Assembly: GCF_009833085.1 (NCBI RefSeq)
Contig: NZ_QRBZ01000045.1
Span: 1 to 44,232 of the forward strand
Reading direction: 5' to 3'
DNA length: 44,232 nt
From: Nitrosomonas oligotropha
GTDB taxonomy: Bacteria; Pseudomonadota; Gammaproteobacteria; Burkholderiales; Nitrosomonadaceae
Every line of letters starts with the position of its first letter. The stretch's first letter is position 1. The notes beneath the pieces are model-generated. The model did no database searches and was not told the origin of the DNA. It was given only the letters and a program-made list of their open reading frames with translations. Positions 18,895 through 27,005 of this stretch are shown here, piece after piece. The position numbers and the translations under genes are program-made.

Positions 18895-18927
18895 AATGGG
18901 GTTAATGCGGAGAGCCTTAACCCCATT
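18895..18927. terminator. Bidirectional terminator between convergent genes
   Basis: AATGGGGTTAA and TTAACCCCATT form a perfect 11-bp stem with an eleven-base loop. T-rich tails follow on both strands (ATTATTTAG on plus; ATTTTCTATT on minus). It separates the metallo-hydrolase gene from the convergent small membrane protein gene. Confidence 0.7.
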
Positions 18928-18940
18928 ATTTAGGAGAGTC

Positions 18941-19159
18941 TTACGCTGTAACTTTTTTGCCAGAGTAATGGGTTCTGGTTTTGGATGAGCTTGCTGCCAT
19001 GGCGATGACCAAGTAATTTACGTACAAAATCGTGCCAAGAATGATGTCGGAGATAACCCATTCGGTTACCGATTCCGGTAAATTGAACACCGACAAAACA
19101 CCAAAAAATGTGCCGCTAATGACCAATGCTGAAATAATAAAAATATGACCTGTTTTCAT
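18941..19159 (-). CDS. Small two-helix membrane protein, 72 aa
   Basis: Two predicted membrane helices, about residues 5-25 (IFIISALVISGTFFGVLSVF) and about 36-56, with a short acidic loop between them and a basic, Ser/Thr/Lys-rich C-terminus. No family is recognised. AAGGAAA precedes the ATG. About 70 bases upstream begins a set of four 11-bp-phased TTCACA repeats, the arrangement used by OmpR/PhoB-type response regulators, so the gene is likely controlled by a two-component system. Small membrane peptides of this kind often act on a sensor or a transporter, but no partner can be named. Confidence 0.7.
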   Translation of the reverse strand: MKTGHIFIISALVISGTFFGVLSVFNLPESVTEWVISDIILGTILYVNYLVIAMAASSSKTRTHYSGKKVTA

Positions 19160-19228
19160 GAGAATTTCCTTGTTTGAAATGTGTTGAGGTTGTGTGAAAA
19201 AAGCGTTTACGGCAATTGGATAGAGATC

Positions 19229-19272
19229 TTCACAAAAAGTTCACACTAATTTCACATTTATTTCACATCTGC
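19229..19272 (-). promoter_or_regulatory. Four tandem 11-bp repeats (TTCACA every 11 bases)
   Basis: TTCACA occurs exactly at 19229, 19240, 19251 and 19262; the five bases between copies vary but are AT-rich. Read on the minus strand this is TGTGAA-N5 repeated four times. An 11-bp direct-repeat period places each copy on the same face of the helix and is typical of OmpR/PhoB-family response regulators. The array ends 70 bases before the start of the small membrane protein, and the last copy is followed by a possible -10 region. It is 123 bases from the oxidoreductase start on the other side. Confidence 0.65.
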
Positions 19273-19394
19273 TAGCTTTCTATCTGAAAGATAAAGAAAT
19301 TATTTTTAAAAAAATAATAAAAAATCAGTAAAAAATGTAATTCATCAAATTAAGCTAAAATGATTCATATTAAATATTTAGGGAAATTTACCGG

Positions 19395-20465
19395 ATGAAT
19401 ACGTTGTTTTCACCGCTCAAGCTGGGCGCGCTGACGGTACCGAACCGCATTTTCATGGCGCCGCTGACGCGCTGCCGTGCGGGTGACGAACATATTCCGA
19501 ATGCGCTGATGGCGGAGTATTACGCGCAACGAGCAAGCGCCGGTTTGATCATTGCCGAAGCGACCATGGCTATCGAAGGGCATTCGGCCTTCTGGAAGGA
19601 GCCGGGCATTCATTCCGCGCAGCAGATTACCGGCTGGCGGCTGGTGACCGGTGCGGTGCATGCCGCCGGTGGCAGAATCTTCCTGCAACTCTGGCATGGC
19701 GGCAGGGCCTGCCATCCACTGCTCAATCGCGGCGCGCAGCCGGTCGCGCCGAGTGCCATCGCCATCGCCGACGAAGTGCGTACGCCGGAAGGAAAAAAGC
19801 CGTATGCCGTGCCGCGCGAATTGCGCGATGACGAATTGCCCGGCATTGTCGCCGGATTCAAACAAGCTGCGCAGAATGCCCAAAGTGCAGGTTTTGACGG
19901 CATTGAGATTCACGGTGCAAACGGTTATCTATTGGATGAGTTTTTGCGCGATGGCTCGAACAAACGTAGCGGTCCTTACGGCGGTCCGGTTGAAAATCGC
20001 GCGCGCTTGACGCTGGAAGTACTCGAAGCAGTCAGCGCTGTATGGGGCAACGACCGGGTGGGGCTGCGCATTTCGCCGCTCAGCAGTTACAACAGCATGA
20101 TCGACAGCGATCCGGCCGGATTATCCGCCTGGCTCGCCAACCGCCTCAACGATTATCACCTGGCATACTTGCATGTGATACGGGGCGATGTTTATCAGCA
20201 GCAAAGCGGCGACGTGATGACGCCGATCCGGCAACACTATAAAGGCGTGTTGATCGGTAATATGGGGTACAGCGGCGAGGAAGCCGGTAAAGATATCGCC
20301 GCAGGAAAAATCGATGCCGTGGCTTTCGGCACCAGCTTTCTGGCTAACCCCGACTTACCGGCGCGGATCAAAACCGGCGCAGCGCTCAATCCGCCCAATC
20401 CGGCCACGTTTTATACGTGGGACGCACAAGGCTATACCGATTACCCGGCATTAACCACTTCGTGA
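19395..20465 (+). CDS. Old Yellow Enzyme family alkene reductase, 356 aa
   Basis: FMN-dependent reductase of activated C=C bonds using NAD(P)H. The TIM barrel begins with FSPLKLGALTVPNRIFMAPLTR; the substrate-binding pair is His173/Asn176 with Tyr178 in EIHGANGYLLDEF; the FMN-binding C-terminal strands are seen in GNMGYSGEEA and AVAFGTSFLANPDL. The length is typical of the NemA/XenA-type group. Natural substrates of this family are mostly unknown; detoxification of electrophiles is the usual view. It is the first gene of a tight operon with a lipocalin and a DUF2905 gene. Confidence 0.9.
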   Translation: MNTLFSPLKLGALTVPNRIFMAPLTRCRAGDEHIPNALMAEYYAQRASAGLIIAEATMAIEGHSAFWKEPGIHSAQQITGWRLVTGAVHAAGGRIFLQLWHGGRACHPLLNRGAQPVAPSAIAIADEVRTPEGKKPYAVPRELRDDELPGIVAGFKQAAQNAQSAGFDGIEIHGANGYLLDEFLRDGSNKRSGPYGGPVENRARLTLEVLEAVSAVWGNDRVGLRISPLSSYNSMIDSDPAGLSAWLANRLNDYHLAYLHVIRGDVYQQQSGDVMTPIRQHYKGVLIGNMGYSGEEAGKDIAAGKIDAVAFGTSFLANPDLPARIKTGAALNPPNPATFYTWDAQGYTDYPALTTS

Positions 20466-20474
20466 GTACATAAA

Positions 20475-20990
20475 ATGCGACTGTTATCCCTTATTTTTCT
20501 CTGCGCTGTCCTCAGCGGGTGCTTGTCGGTTCCGCACAATGTTGCGCCGGTTGACGGCTTTGAGCTCAATAAGTATCTGGGAAAATGGTACGAAATCGCC
20601 CGGCTCGATCATTCGTTTGAACGCGGACTCGACAATGTCACGGCGGAATACTTCCTGCGCGACGATGGCGGTGTCAGAGTCATCAACAAGGGCTTCTCAA
20701 CGGCGGAAAACAAGTGGAAAGAAGCGGAAGGCAAAGCGTATTTCGTCAGAGACCCGCAGCAAGGCTATCTGAAAGTCTCCTTCTTCGGCCCGTTTTATGG
20801 GGCTTACATCGTGTTTGAACTGGACAAGGAAGACTATCAATACACCTTCGTCACCAGCTACGACAAATCGTACTTATGGCTGCTGGCGAGAACTCCAACG
20901 GTCAGCGATGCCTTGCTGGAGCGGTTTGTGCGCAGAGCTGCGGAACTGGGTTTTGAATCGGACAAGCTGATATTCCCAAAACAGAATTAG
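20475..20990 (+). CDS. blc: Outer-membrane lipoprotein lipocalin (Blc-type), 171 aa
   Basis: A bacterial lipocalin anchored by lipid. The signal peptide ends in the lipobox LSGC (Cys16). The lipocalin signature GKWYEIARLD begins at residue 36, and the later motifs YLKVSFFGPFYGAYIV and YLWLLARTP complete the barrel. Members bind fatty acids or lysophospholipids and respond to membrane stress. The start lies nine bases after the alkene reductase stop, so the two are probably translated from one message. Confidence 0.9.
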   Translation: MRLLSLIFLCAVLSGCLSVPHNVAPVDGFELNKYLGKWYEIARLDHSFERGLDNVTAEYFLRDDGGVRVINKGFSTAENKWKEAEGKAYFVRDPQQGYLKVSFFGPFYGAYIVFELDKEDYQYTFVTSYDKSYLWLLARTPTVSDALLERFVRRAAELGFESDKLIFPKQN

Positions 20991-21000
20991 CGCGCATGCT

Positions 21001-21201
21001 ATGCAACAGTTACTGATTACACTCGGAGTCTTATTGCTAGTACTCGGCCTGCTGTGGCCGTGGTTATCGCAATTGCCGCTCGGCCGCTTGCCCGGCGATA
21101 TCCACATCGAACGCGAGAATTTCAGCTTTCATTTTCCGCTGATGACTGGCTTGGTCATTTCTGTCGTGCTGACACTGATACTGTGGTGGTTGCGGAAGTG
21201 A
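21001..21201 (+). CDS. DUF2905 membrane protein, 66 aa
   Basis: Two membrane helices (about residues 4-22 and 46-63) separated by the family signature GRLPGDIHIERENFSFHFP, which is diagnostic for DUF2905. The function is unknown. It starts ten bases after the lipocalin stop and ends the alkene reductase-lipocalin operon. A short stem-loop TAAGGTT-AATC-AACCTTA at 21231-21248 overlaps the end of the convergent HNH gene and may separate the two units. Confidence 0.85.
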   Translation: MQQLLITLGVLLLVLGLLWPWLSQLPLGRLPGDIHIERENFSFHFPLMTGLVISVVLTLILWWLRK

Positions 21202-21235
21202 GACCATTCGATGTAATTGTAAGCGGAGGTTAAGG

Positions 21236-22132
21236 TTAATCAACCTTACACTCTGATATCTTACGGACATGCTCCTCATTAGTAATTAGATCATGCGTAT
21301 ATTCTCCTCTAGGACCCCCGATAGCGAGTCGTAGGAAATGAATACGAAACCCGAGTTTCCCAAAAAAGCGGATCTGAACTTTCGCGTAGGGATCGTTTCC
21401 CTCAAAGATGATACCGTGAAATGGGTGGGACTTCTCGGCAATCAGTCGCTCGACATGAATCAGACTTGGGTCTAGTTCACCTGTTGTGAGAGCATGACGG
21501 ATCTCATCAAGGGGCTGTATTTCCTCGTATATGTCAGTTCCAAGATGGCAAGCGATGAATTCGAAGGCGACTTTCAGTGGAATGACCGGATCAAGCAGTG
21601 GTCCATCGAGCGCCAGCTCAAGTTTCGTTATTCCCCATTTCACAACTTCTAAGTCAGGAGCAATTCTGACTCGAATATTCTCTGGTGCTTCGTCTAGCGC
21701 CCGAATAGCTTCGGCGCGGAATGGTGCATCGTATCCTTGGCGATGGAGGATGGCATCGATGGATTTTCGTGCTTCAGGTGTAGATTGTATAAGCGAGCCA
21801 TCTGGATTTGTCTTGGCGCGAACTAAAAACTCACCATCCTTGACGTAGCCCGTCGTTTTTCCTCCTGGACCGCATCCCACATAGGGTGAGTTTTTCGAAA
21901 GGGCTTGGGCCAGCGCTGGTATCTCGGCGGCAAGGTCGTTCACGAGAAGCCGGATTGTAGGATCTAATCGCGCAGTTGTTTCAGTTCGATGCCCGAGTGA
22001 AGAGTTGCAAGCTTGACAAAGAAAAACAGCTGTCAGATGGCCTCCGAGCGCCTTTGGGATAAGATGCTCCTTGGAGAGAGCCGTCTCGCGAAGACAGGTG
22101 ATGCATCTACTGCCAGTCCAAGGGATACGAAT
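21236..22132 (-). CDS. HNH endonuclease-domain protein, about 298 aa, with an apparent ATT start
   Basis: The longest frame with a normal start (GTG at 21943) lacks its N-terminus. Reading further upstream in the same frame shows an intact HNH domain: CITC (Cys10/13), SKEHLIPKALGG (His23), then CQACN (Cys39/42, Asn43) and LGHRTE, the zinc knuckle and catalytic His of the HNH_5-like type. No ATG, GTG or TTG precedes it before a stop, but AAGGAG lies seven bases before an ATT codon at 22132, so an ATT start is proposed. The other possibility is a gene that lost its 5' end. The large C-terminal part (about 70-298) is unrecognised. It lies alone next to AT-rich DNA. Confidence 0.65.
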   Translation of the reverse strand: MRIPWTGSRCITCLRETALSKEHLIPKALGGHLTAVFLCQACNSSLGHRTETTARLDPTIRLLVNDLAAEIPALAQALSKNSPYVGCGPGGKTTGYVKDGEFLVRAKTNPDGSLIQSTPEARKSIDAILHRQGYDAPFRAEAIRALDEAPENIRVRIAPDLEVVKWGITKLELALDGPLLDPVIPLKVAFEFIACHLGTDIYEEIQPLDEIRHALTTGELDPSLIHVERLIAEKSHPFHGIIFEGNDPYAKVQIRFFGKLGFRIHFLRLAIGGPRGEYTHDLITNEEHVRKISECKVD

Positions 22133-22319
22133 GACCAGTCTCCTTATAAGTGCAATTTATAAACTAGAATTAGATATCCAAAATGACGCAATTGAATATT
22201 CAGAAATGAAATCCAAAACAAAACACCCCGCGTGCTACTTCCTTTATTACATGAAAGGCTGTCATTTGGCTTTTACTTTTAATATAACAAGCTTTTTAAA
22301 TCCGTGCCTCTTTCATTCA

Positions 22320-23792
22320 TTACCGAATAGCACCGTCCACTCCTTTCGTCAATTGATGGATCACTTTCCCCGCCGTGTCTTGTAACGTCACTTGCAGCGG
22401 CATTTTTCCCAGCGCATGCGTGGCGCAGGAAAGACACGGATCGTACGCGCGCACGGCGACTTCGAGGTGGTTCAGCAGCGCTTCGGTGATTTCCTGGCCG
22501 TCGAGATACTGGCTGGCGACGACGCGCACCGATTCGTTCATCGCCTGATTGTTGCTGGTGGTTGAGACGATCAAGTTGGCTTGGGTGACCAGGCCTTCTT
22601 CGTTGACTTGGTAATGATGAAACAACGTGCCGCGCGGGGCTTCGATGACGCCGATGCCTTGCGGTTGGCGCTTGCCTTTATCCGCCATCAGGTCTGTGCT
22701 GGTGATGCCGGTGTCGTGCAGCAAGGCGTGAATCGATTCGGCGCAGTGCAGCAGTTCGATCATGCGCGCCCAGTGGTATGCCAGCGTGTCGTGCACCGCG
22801 CCGCCGTTGCCGTAGGCTCTGAAGCGCAGTCGTGCGGCTTCGGCCAGCGGCGTGGCGATGCGGTCGCAATTGTTGATGCGCGCGAGCGGGCCGACGCGGT
22901 ACCAGCCTTCTCCGGTTCCCAGTGCGGAAAAGTACGGGAATTTCAGGTAACTCCACGGACGTACTTCCTCTTTGAGGATCTGCTGATAATTACAGTAATC
23001 GAATTGATCGAAAATCGAGCTACCGTCGGCGGCGCGTGCGCGCAATCCGCCGTGGTAGAACTCCAGTTCGCCATTGCTGCCGGTCATGCTGAGATAGTGG
23101 CTGCGCAGCGTGCCGAAATCGCGGTGTTCCGGGTGCGCGGTGTGGATGTGTTCGTTCAGCGCCAGCGCTTCCTGGCTCCATTGCAGGATGTTATCGATGC
23201 CGGCGAGCAGCGCATCGCGTTCGGGTAGGGTCAGTGCTTTATTCATGCCACCGGGCACGGTGCCGGTGCCGTGAATGCGCTTACCGGTGATCGCCTCGAT
23301 GATTTGCTGGCCGTATTTGCGCAGTTTGACGCCTTTCAGCGCGATTTCCGGAAATTGTTCCAGCACTCCGGCGATATTACGCTGGCGCGGATCGCTGCCG
23401 AAGCCGAACAGAAAATCGGGTGACGAAAGGTGGAAAAAGTGCAGCGCGTGCGATTGCAGCATCTGACCGAAATGCAATAACCGGCGCAGTTTGGTTGCCG
23501 CCGGCGTGAGTTGCCGCACTCCGGCGATTTGATCCACCGCTTTCCCCGCCGCCAGTTGGTGGCTGACCGGGCAAATGCCACACAGCCGTTGCACGAAGAA
23601 CGGTACTTCCCAGTACGGACGGCCCTGGATGAATTTCTCAAAACCGCGGAATTCGACAATATGGAAGCGCGCTTCGACGATGTGGTTGTAATCGTCGATC
23701 AGCAAGGTGATTTTGCCGTGCCCTTCGACGCGTGTGACCGGATCGATGGCGATGCGGCGGGTCGTTGATGATGCAGGTTTGTCCGGTTCCAT
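22320..23792 (-). CDS. hoxH: NAD-coupled NiFe hydrogenase large subunit HoxH, 490 aa
   Basis: Holds the NiFe(CN)2CO site of a group 3d soluble hydrogenase that oxidises or produces H2 with NAD. The four nickel ligands are Cys71 and Cys74 (RLCGICPVSH) and Cys453 and Cys456 (DPCLSCATH); RVEG with Glu23 is also conserved. The C-terminal extension A460-R490 should be removed after His459 by an endopeptidase once nickel is inserted. That protease and the hyp maturation genes are not in this window. It starts five bases after hoxY. The two diaphorase subunits lie 6.6 kb away on the same strand. Confidence 0.96.
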   Translation of the reverse strand: MEPDKPASSTTRRIAIDPVTRVEGHGKITLLIDDYNHIVEARFHIVEFRGFEKFIQGRPYWEVPFFVQRLCGICPVSHQLAAGKAVDQIAGVRQLTPAATKLRRLLHFGQMLQSHALHFFHLSSPDFLFGFGSDPRQRNIAGVLEQFPEIALKGVKLRKYGQQIIEAITGKRIHGTGTVPGGMNKALTLPERDALLAGIDNILQWSQEALALNEHIHTAHPEHRDFGTLRSHYLSMTGSNGELEFYHGGLRARAADGSSIFDQFDYCNYQQILKEEVRPWSYLKFPYFSALGTGEGWYRVGPLARINNCDRIATPLAEAARLRFRAYGNGGAVHDTLAYHWARMIELLHCAESIHALLHDTGITSTDLMADKGKRQPQGIGVIEAPRGTLFHHYQVNEEGLVTQANLIVSTTSNNQAMNESVRVVASQYLDGQEITEALLNHLEVAVRAYDPCLSCATHALGKMPLQVTLQDTAGKVIHQLTKGVDGAIR

Positions 23793-23797
23793 AGCGC

Positions 23798-24355
23798 TTA
23801 ATCGTAATGTAGCTGGGATGTTGCGATCACCGGTTTTTCCCCGGCCAGCAGCGGTTGCAGCAATTGCAAAAAAGCCTCGGCAGAAGGCGGGCAGCCGGGC
23901 AAAAAGTAGTCGATGGGCACAATTTCGCTGACCGGATAGACTTTGTCGAGCAGCAACGGCAGTTCAATATCGTCGGGAATCTGCGGGTTGGTGATGCCGG
24001 TGCCGGTGAGATACGCTTCCTGTAAGCAATCCTGCAAATCGAAATAATTGCGCATTGCGGGCACGCCGCCGTTGATCGCACACGCGCCAACGGCCACCAG
24101 AATTTTGCAGCTGGCGCGGAATTCGCGCAACACGTGCACATTTTCCGCATTGCACACGCCGCCTTCGATCAAGCCGATATCGCACGGGCCGCAGTGCTTG
24201 ATATCGGTGAACGGCGAACGATCCAACTCAACCTGTTCAAGTAAAACGGCGAGACGCTCGTCCATATCCAAAAAAGACATGTGACAACCAAAGCAACCGG
24301 CCAACGACGTGGTGGCGATTTTGAGTTTGCGTTTGATCGCGTGTTCAGGCGTCAT
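23798..24355 (-). CDS. hoxY: NAD-coupled NiFe hydrogenase small subunit HoxY, 185 aa
   Basis: Electron-transfer partner of HoxH carrying one proximal Fe-S cluster. Expected cysteines are Cys21 and Cys24 (LAGCFGCHMSFLD), those in HCGPCDIGLIEGGVCN, and LPGCPPSAEAFL near the C-terminus. The short length, without the extra Fe-S domain of membrane-bound hydrogenases, is typical of Hox enzymes. It is first in a two-gene unit with hoxH and divergent from a PEP-CTERM gene, so it must have its own promoter in the 278 bases upstream or rely on distant read-through. Confidence 0.95.
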   Translation of the reverse strand: MTPEHAIKRKLKIATTSLAGCFGCHMSFLDMDERLAVLLEQVELDRSPFTDIKHCGPCDIGLIEGGVCNAENVHVLREFRASCKILVAVGACAINGGVPAMRNYFDLQDCLQEAYLTGTGITNPQIPDDIELPLLLDKVYPVSEIVPIDYFLPGCPPSAEAFLQLLQPLLAGEKPVIATSQLHYD

Positions 24356-24555
24356 TTTTTATCGGATTCCTTGACGGATAGTTCTTATACAGCAGATGCA
24401 TGGCGGTTTCGTTTTACAGTCAATTAATGCCGGTCGAATGCGGTTATTTTCATGAATAATATAATGAATTGCCGACGCAGAAATCCCTTGATCTGGGTTA
24501 CGGTATGAGAGTATAACGTAACTGAACTGATTGACGGGAATCAGTCTCGTTCCGG

Positions 24556-24583
24556 TTGCAGAGCCGATCACTATGATTGTAAT
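24556..24583 (+). promoter_or_regulatory. Candidate sigma70 promoter for the PEP-CTERM/tail-collar unit
   Basis: TTGCAG (24556-24561) and TGTAAT (24578-24583) are separated by 16 bases and lie about 50 bases before the ATG at 24634. This is a fair but not strong match. It is in the divergent region opposite hoxY. Confidence 0.3.
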
Positions 24584-24633
24584 CTCATCAATACAAAGAA
24601 AAAACATTCGCATATCCCAAGGAGAACTTTCCA

Positions 24634-25275
24634 ATGAGACAATATTTACCTGCAAAAACAATCGCAGCATTTGCGCTGATGGCCGGATCGCAGTTTGCGC
24701 TTGCAAATACGACCGTAACCCTCGGCGATCAGGATTTTGCCGACGGCGCGACAATGAACATCGTTCCTTTTACGACTGCCGGAACCGGAGAACCTGCGCC
24801 ATTTGGTCTATTCATTGGCGGGGATACCAGTGCAAACTTCTCAGCCAGTTGGACATTTTCCTACGGCGCAATCGCGAATACCATTCTCGGTGGCAGCTTG
24901 ATACTCGGAATTTATGATCACGAATCCGCTGCTACCGGAAATCAAGTGGCGTCCTTTACCGTCAATGGGGTGGACCTGACCAGCGCGCTCAATACGCTGT
25001 TCGAGTCGCACGGCGGCGCTAGCCGTGAGGATAATGTGTATACGCTGACGTTGCCGTCGTCGACCTTCGCCGGGCTGGCCTCGGGTACCGTTAATGTTGC
25101 GTTATCACTGACAGGTCCGGGATTGGGCTTATTCGGTGAGACGGCCTTTAACGGCGCCGGGCTGGATTTCTCCACGCTGGATATCGCCACCGCCGTTCCG
25201 GAACCGCTGACGAGCACGCTGCTGCTGATCGGAGTTCCAGCGGTATTGGCTGCGGCGCGGCGTAAGATAGTCTGA
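24634..25275 (+). CDS. PEP-CTERM sorting domain protein, 213 aa
   Basis: An exported protein: signal peptide (IAAFALMAGSQFALA, cut near residue 24), a beta-rich Thr/Gly/Asn body, and a C-terminal tail VPEPLTSTLLLIGVPAVLAA followed by ARRK. The tail has the PEP motif, hydrophobic helix and basic end of exosortase substrates. AAGGAG precedes the ATG. It is followed at 48 bases by three tandem tail-collar genes on the same strand, with 47- and 48-base gaps, so all four may be one transcription unit. No enzymatic motif is seen. Confidence 0.85.
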   Translation: MRQYLPAKTIAAFALMAGSQFALANTTVTLGDQDFADGATMNIVPFTTAGTGEPAPFGLFIGGDTSANFSASWTFSYGAIANTILGGSLILGIYDHESAATGNQVASFTVNGVDLTSALNTLFESHGGASREDNVYTLTLPSSTFAGLASGTVNVALSLTGPGLGLFGETAFNGAGLDFSTLDIATAVPEPLTSTLLLIGVPAVLAAARRKIV

Positions 25276-25323
25276 TACGGTTAATTTTGTTACTGAAGTG
25301 CTTTCAGGAGCGAGGAGAAAATA

Positions 25324-25845
25324 ATGCCCGATCCCTATTTAGGTGAAATCAAGACTTTTGCAGGTAATTTTGCCCCCGCCGGCTGGGCTTTGTGTCAGGG
25401 GCAGTTGCTTCCAATCGAACAGAATGACGCGTTGTTTTCGCTCATTGGAACAATCTACGGGGGCGATGGCACATCGACTTTCGCTTTGCCGAATCTTGCC
25501 AGCCGTATTCCGCTGCATCAAGGCGCCGGGCCTGGTCTCAGTCCCAGGGTGATCGGTGAGCTGGGCGGCAGCGAAACAGTCACTTTGACCGCCGGGCAAT
25601 TGGCGGCGCACAACCATACCGCGGTCTGTTCCAATACGACCGGCAATAGCGCGAGCCCCGTCAACAGCTATTGGTCGACCGATCCCGGCGGCAATACCGG
25701 GGCTTATAGCACGGCCAGCGGCAGCGCCATGGCTGCTGCGGCGATCGGCAATACCGGCGGCGGGCAACCGCATAACAATGTGCAACCTTATTTAGTCATC
25801 AACTACATCATCGCGCTCGAAGGTATCTATCCTTCTAGAAACTAG
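25324..25845 (+). CDS. Phage tail-collar / microcystin-dependent (MdpB-like) protein 1, 173 aa
   Basis: Begins with the family signature YLGEIKTFAGNFAPAGWALC and QGQLLPI, followed by FSLIGTIYGGDGTSTFALPN, the tail-collar domain (Pfam 07484). The middle holds the AAHNHT segment and a variable Asn/Ser/Gly-rich stretch; the end is QPYLVINYIIALEGIYPSRN. There is no signal peptide. Proteins of this family resemble short phage tail fibres but are common in chromosomes without phage genes; the role is unknown. AGGAG precedes the ATG. First of three tandem paralogues. Confidence 0.88.
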   Translation: MPDPYLGEIKTFAGNFAPAGWALCQGQLLPIEQNDALFSLIGTIYGGDGTSTFALPNLASRIPLHQGAGPGLSPRVIGELGGSETVTLTAGQLAAHNHTAVCSNTTGNSASPVNSYWSTDPGGNTGAYSTASGSAMAAAAIGNTGGGQPHNNVQPYLVINYIIALEGIYPSRN

Positions 25846-25892
25846 GATTACAAGAGAACGGCTGGCGGCAGTTGAAAAAAGGAGATTCTGGC

Positions 25893-26411
25893 ATGAGTGA
25901 TCCGTATATTGGAGAAATCCGCTCGTTTGGTTTTAATTTCGCGCCGGTGGGCTGGGCGCAGTGTAATGGGCAACTGCTGCCCATTGCCAGCAATACGGCA
26001 TTATTTTCGATTCTTGGTACAACTTATGGCGGCGATGGCAAATCGACCTTTGCGCTGCCTAACCTCCAAGGCAATGTCGTCATGGGCGCGGGGCAGGGTA
26101 GCGGTCTTTCTAACCGCGTGCTGGGCGAATCGGGCGGCACGTCGGCGGAAACATTGACAATTCAGCAAATTCCGCCGCATAGCCATCCGGCCAACGCGCA
26201 AGCCGGAAACGGCAATAAACCCGCTCCCGCAGGAAATTTCTGGGCGCAGGATCTGGGCGGCAGTAAGGAATACGGCGATAGCGGACCGGCGCAAATGGCG
26301 GCTGGAATAATCACCGCTACTGGCGGCGGGCAAGCGCACAATAATCTGCAACCGTATCTGGCGTTGAACTTCTGCATTGCGTTGCGTGGCGTATTTCCGC
26401 CCAGAAGTTGA
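25893..26411 (+). CDS. Phage tail-collar / MdpB-like protein 2, 172 aa
   Basis: Paralogue of the preceding gene: YIGEIRSFGFNFAPVGWAQC, NGQLLPI, FSILGTTYGGDGKSTFALPN, then a PPHSHP segment and the QPYLALNFCIALRGVFPPRS end. The start is placed at MSDP, with GGAG nine bases upstream; a TTG further upstream would add seven residues without support. Compared with copy 1 the central region is rewritten (QAGNGNKPAPAGNFWAQ), while both ends are conserved, as expected if the ends form the fold and the middle is exposed. Confidence 0.88.
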   Translation: MSDPYIGEIRSFGFNFAPVGWAQCNGQLLPIASNTALFSILGTTYGGDGKSTFALPNLQGNVVMGAGQGSGLSNRVLGESGGTSAETLTIQQIPPHSHPANAQAGNGNKPAPAGNFWAQDLGGSKEYGDSGPAQMAAGIITATGGGQAHNNLQPYLALNFCIALRGVFPPRS

Positions 26412-26459
26412 AGCCGGACATTTCGCAGCAAGAATTCGACAAGATAATGAGAGGATAGT

Positions 26460-26960
26460 ATGGACGATCCATTTTTAGGAGAGATTCGGCCCTTTGGGTT
26501 CGATTTTCCACCCAAGGGCTGGGCGAGTTGCGATGGCCAATTGTTGCCGATTGCGCAAAACGCTGCACTGTTTTCTTTATTGGGCACGATGTACGGCGGA
26601 GACGGCCGCACCACGTTCGCGCTGCCGGATCTTCGTGGCCGCGCCGGGATGCACCTGAGTTCAGTTCATACCCAGGGAGAACGCGGAGGGCAAGAAAGCG
26701 TGACGCTTACAACCGCGCAAATTCCTCCGCACAGTCATACGGCAAACTGCAGTAATGTCGCTGGAACTCAAACCAGTCCGGCGGGAAAATTCTGGGCGCA
26801 GGATTCCGACGGCAATGTCGTGTTCAGTAGCGCAGCCGGCGCAACCATGGCTGCCACGGCGATTGGCAATACCGGCGGAGGGCCGCATCCCAATATGCAG
26901 CCCTACCTGGTGGTGAATTATTGCATTGCACTGCAAGGTGTTTTTCCGAGCCGGAGTTAG
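26460..26960 (+). CDS. Phage tail-collar / MdpB-like protein 3, 166 aa
   Basis: Third paralogue: FLGEIRPFGFDFPPKGWASC, DGQLLPI, FSLLGTMYGGDGRTTFALPD, then the PPHSHTANCSN segment and QPYLVVNYCIALQGVFPSRS. GAGAGGA precedes the ATG. It shares TSPAGKFWAQD with copy 2 and the AIGNTGGG segment with copy 1. A perfect 10-bp stem-loop follows 8 bases after its stop, marking the end of the unit. Three diverged copies in a row suggest a hetero-oligomeric fibre or sheath. Confidence 0.88.
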   Translation: MDDPFLGEIRPFGFDFPPKGWASCDGQLLPIAQNAALFSLLGTMYGGDGRTTFALPDLRGRAGMHLSSVHTQGERGGQESVTLTTAQIPPHSHTANCSNVAGTQTSPAGKFWAQDSDGNVVFSSAAGATMAATAIGNTGGGPHPNMQPYLVVNYCIALQGVFPSRS

Positions 26961-26968
26961 TTTCCAAC

Positions 26969-26991
26969 TACCACCGGCAAAGCCGGTGGTA
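26969..26991. terminator. Perfect stem-loop between convergent units
   Basis: TACCACCGGC and GCCGGTGGTA pair perfectly with a three-base loop AAA. There is no T-run, so it may be a REP-like element or act with Rho. It separates the tail-collar genes from the convergent PEP-CTERM gene. Confidence 0.5.
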
Positions 26992-27005
26992 CTGCGGCAC
27001 CGCCT

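Noticed and set aside
24359..24754. Minus-strand open frame between hoxY and the PEP-CTERM gene
   Set aside because: It overlaps the signal-peptide region of a well-supported gene and lacks a ribosome-binding site or any recognisable domain.
25324..26960. Prophage remnant
   Set aside because: Only tail-collar-like genes are present; there is no capsid, portal, terminase, lysis gene or integrase nearby, and this family is common outside phages.
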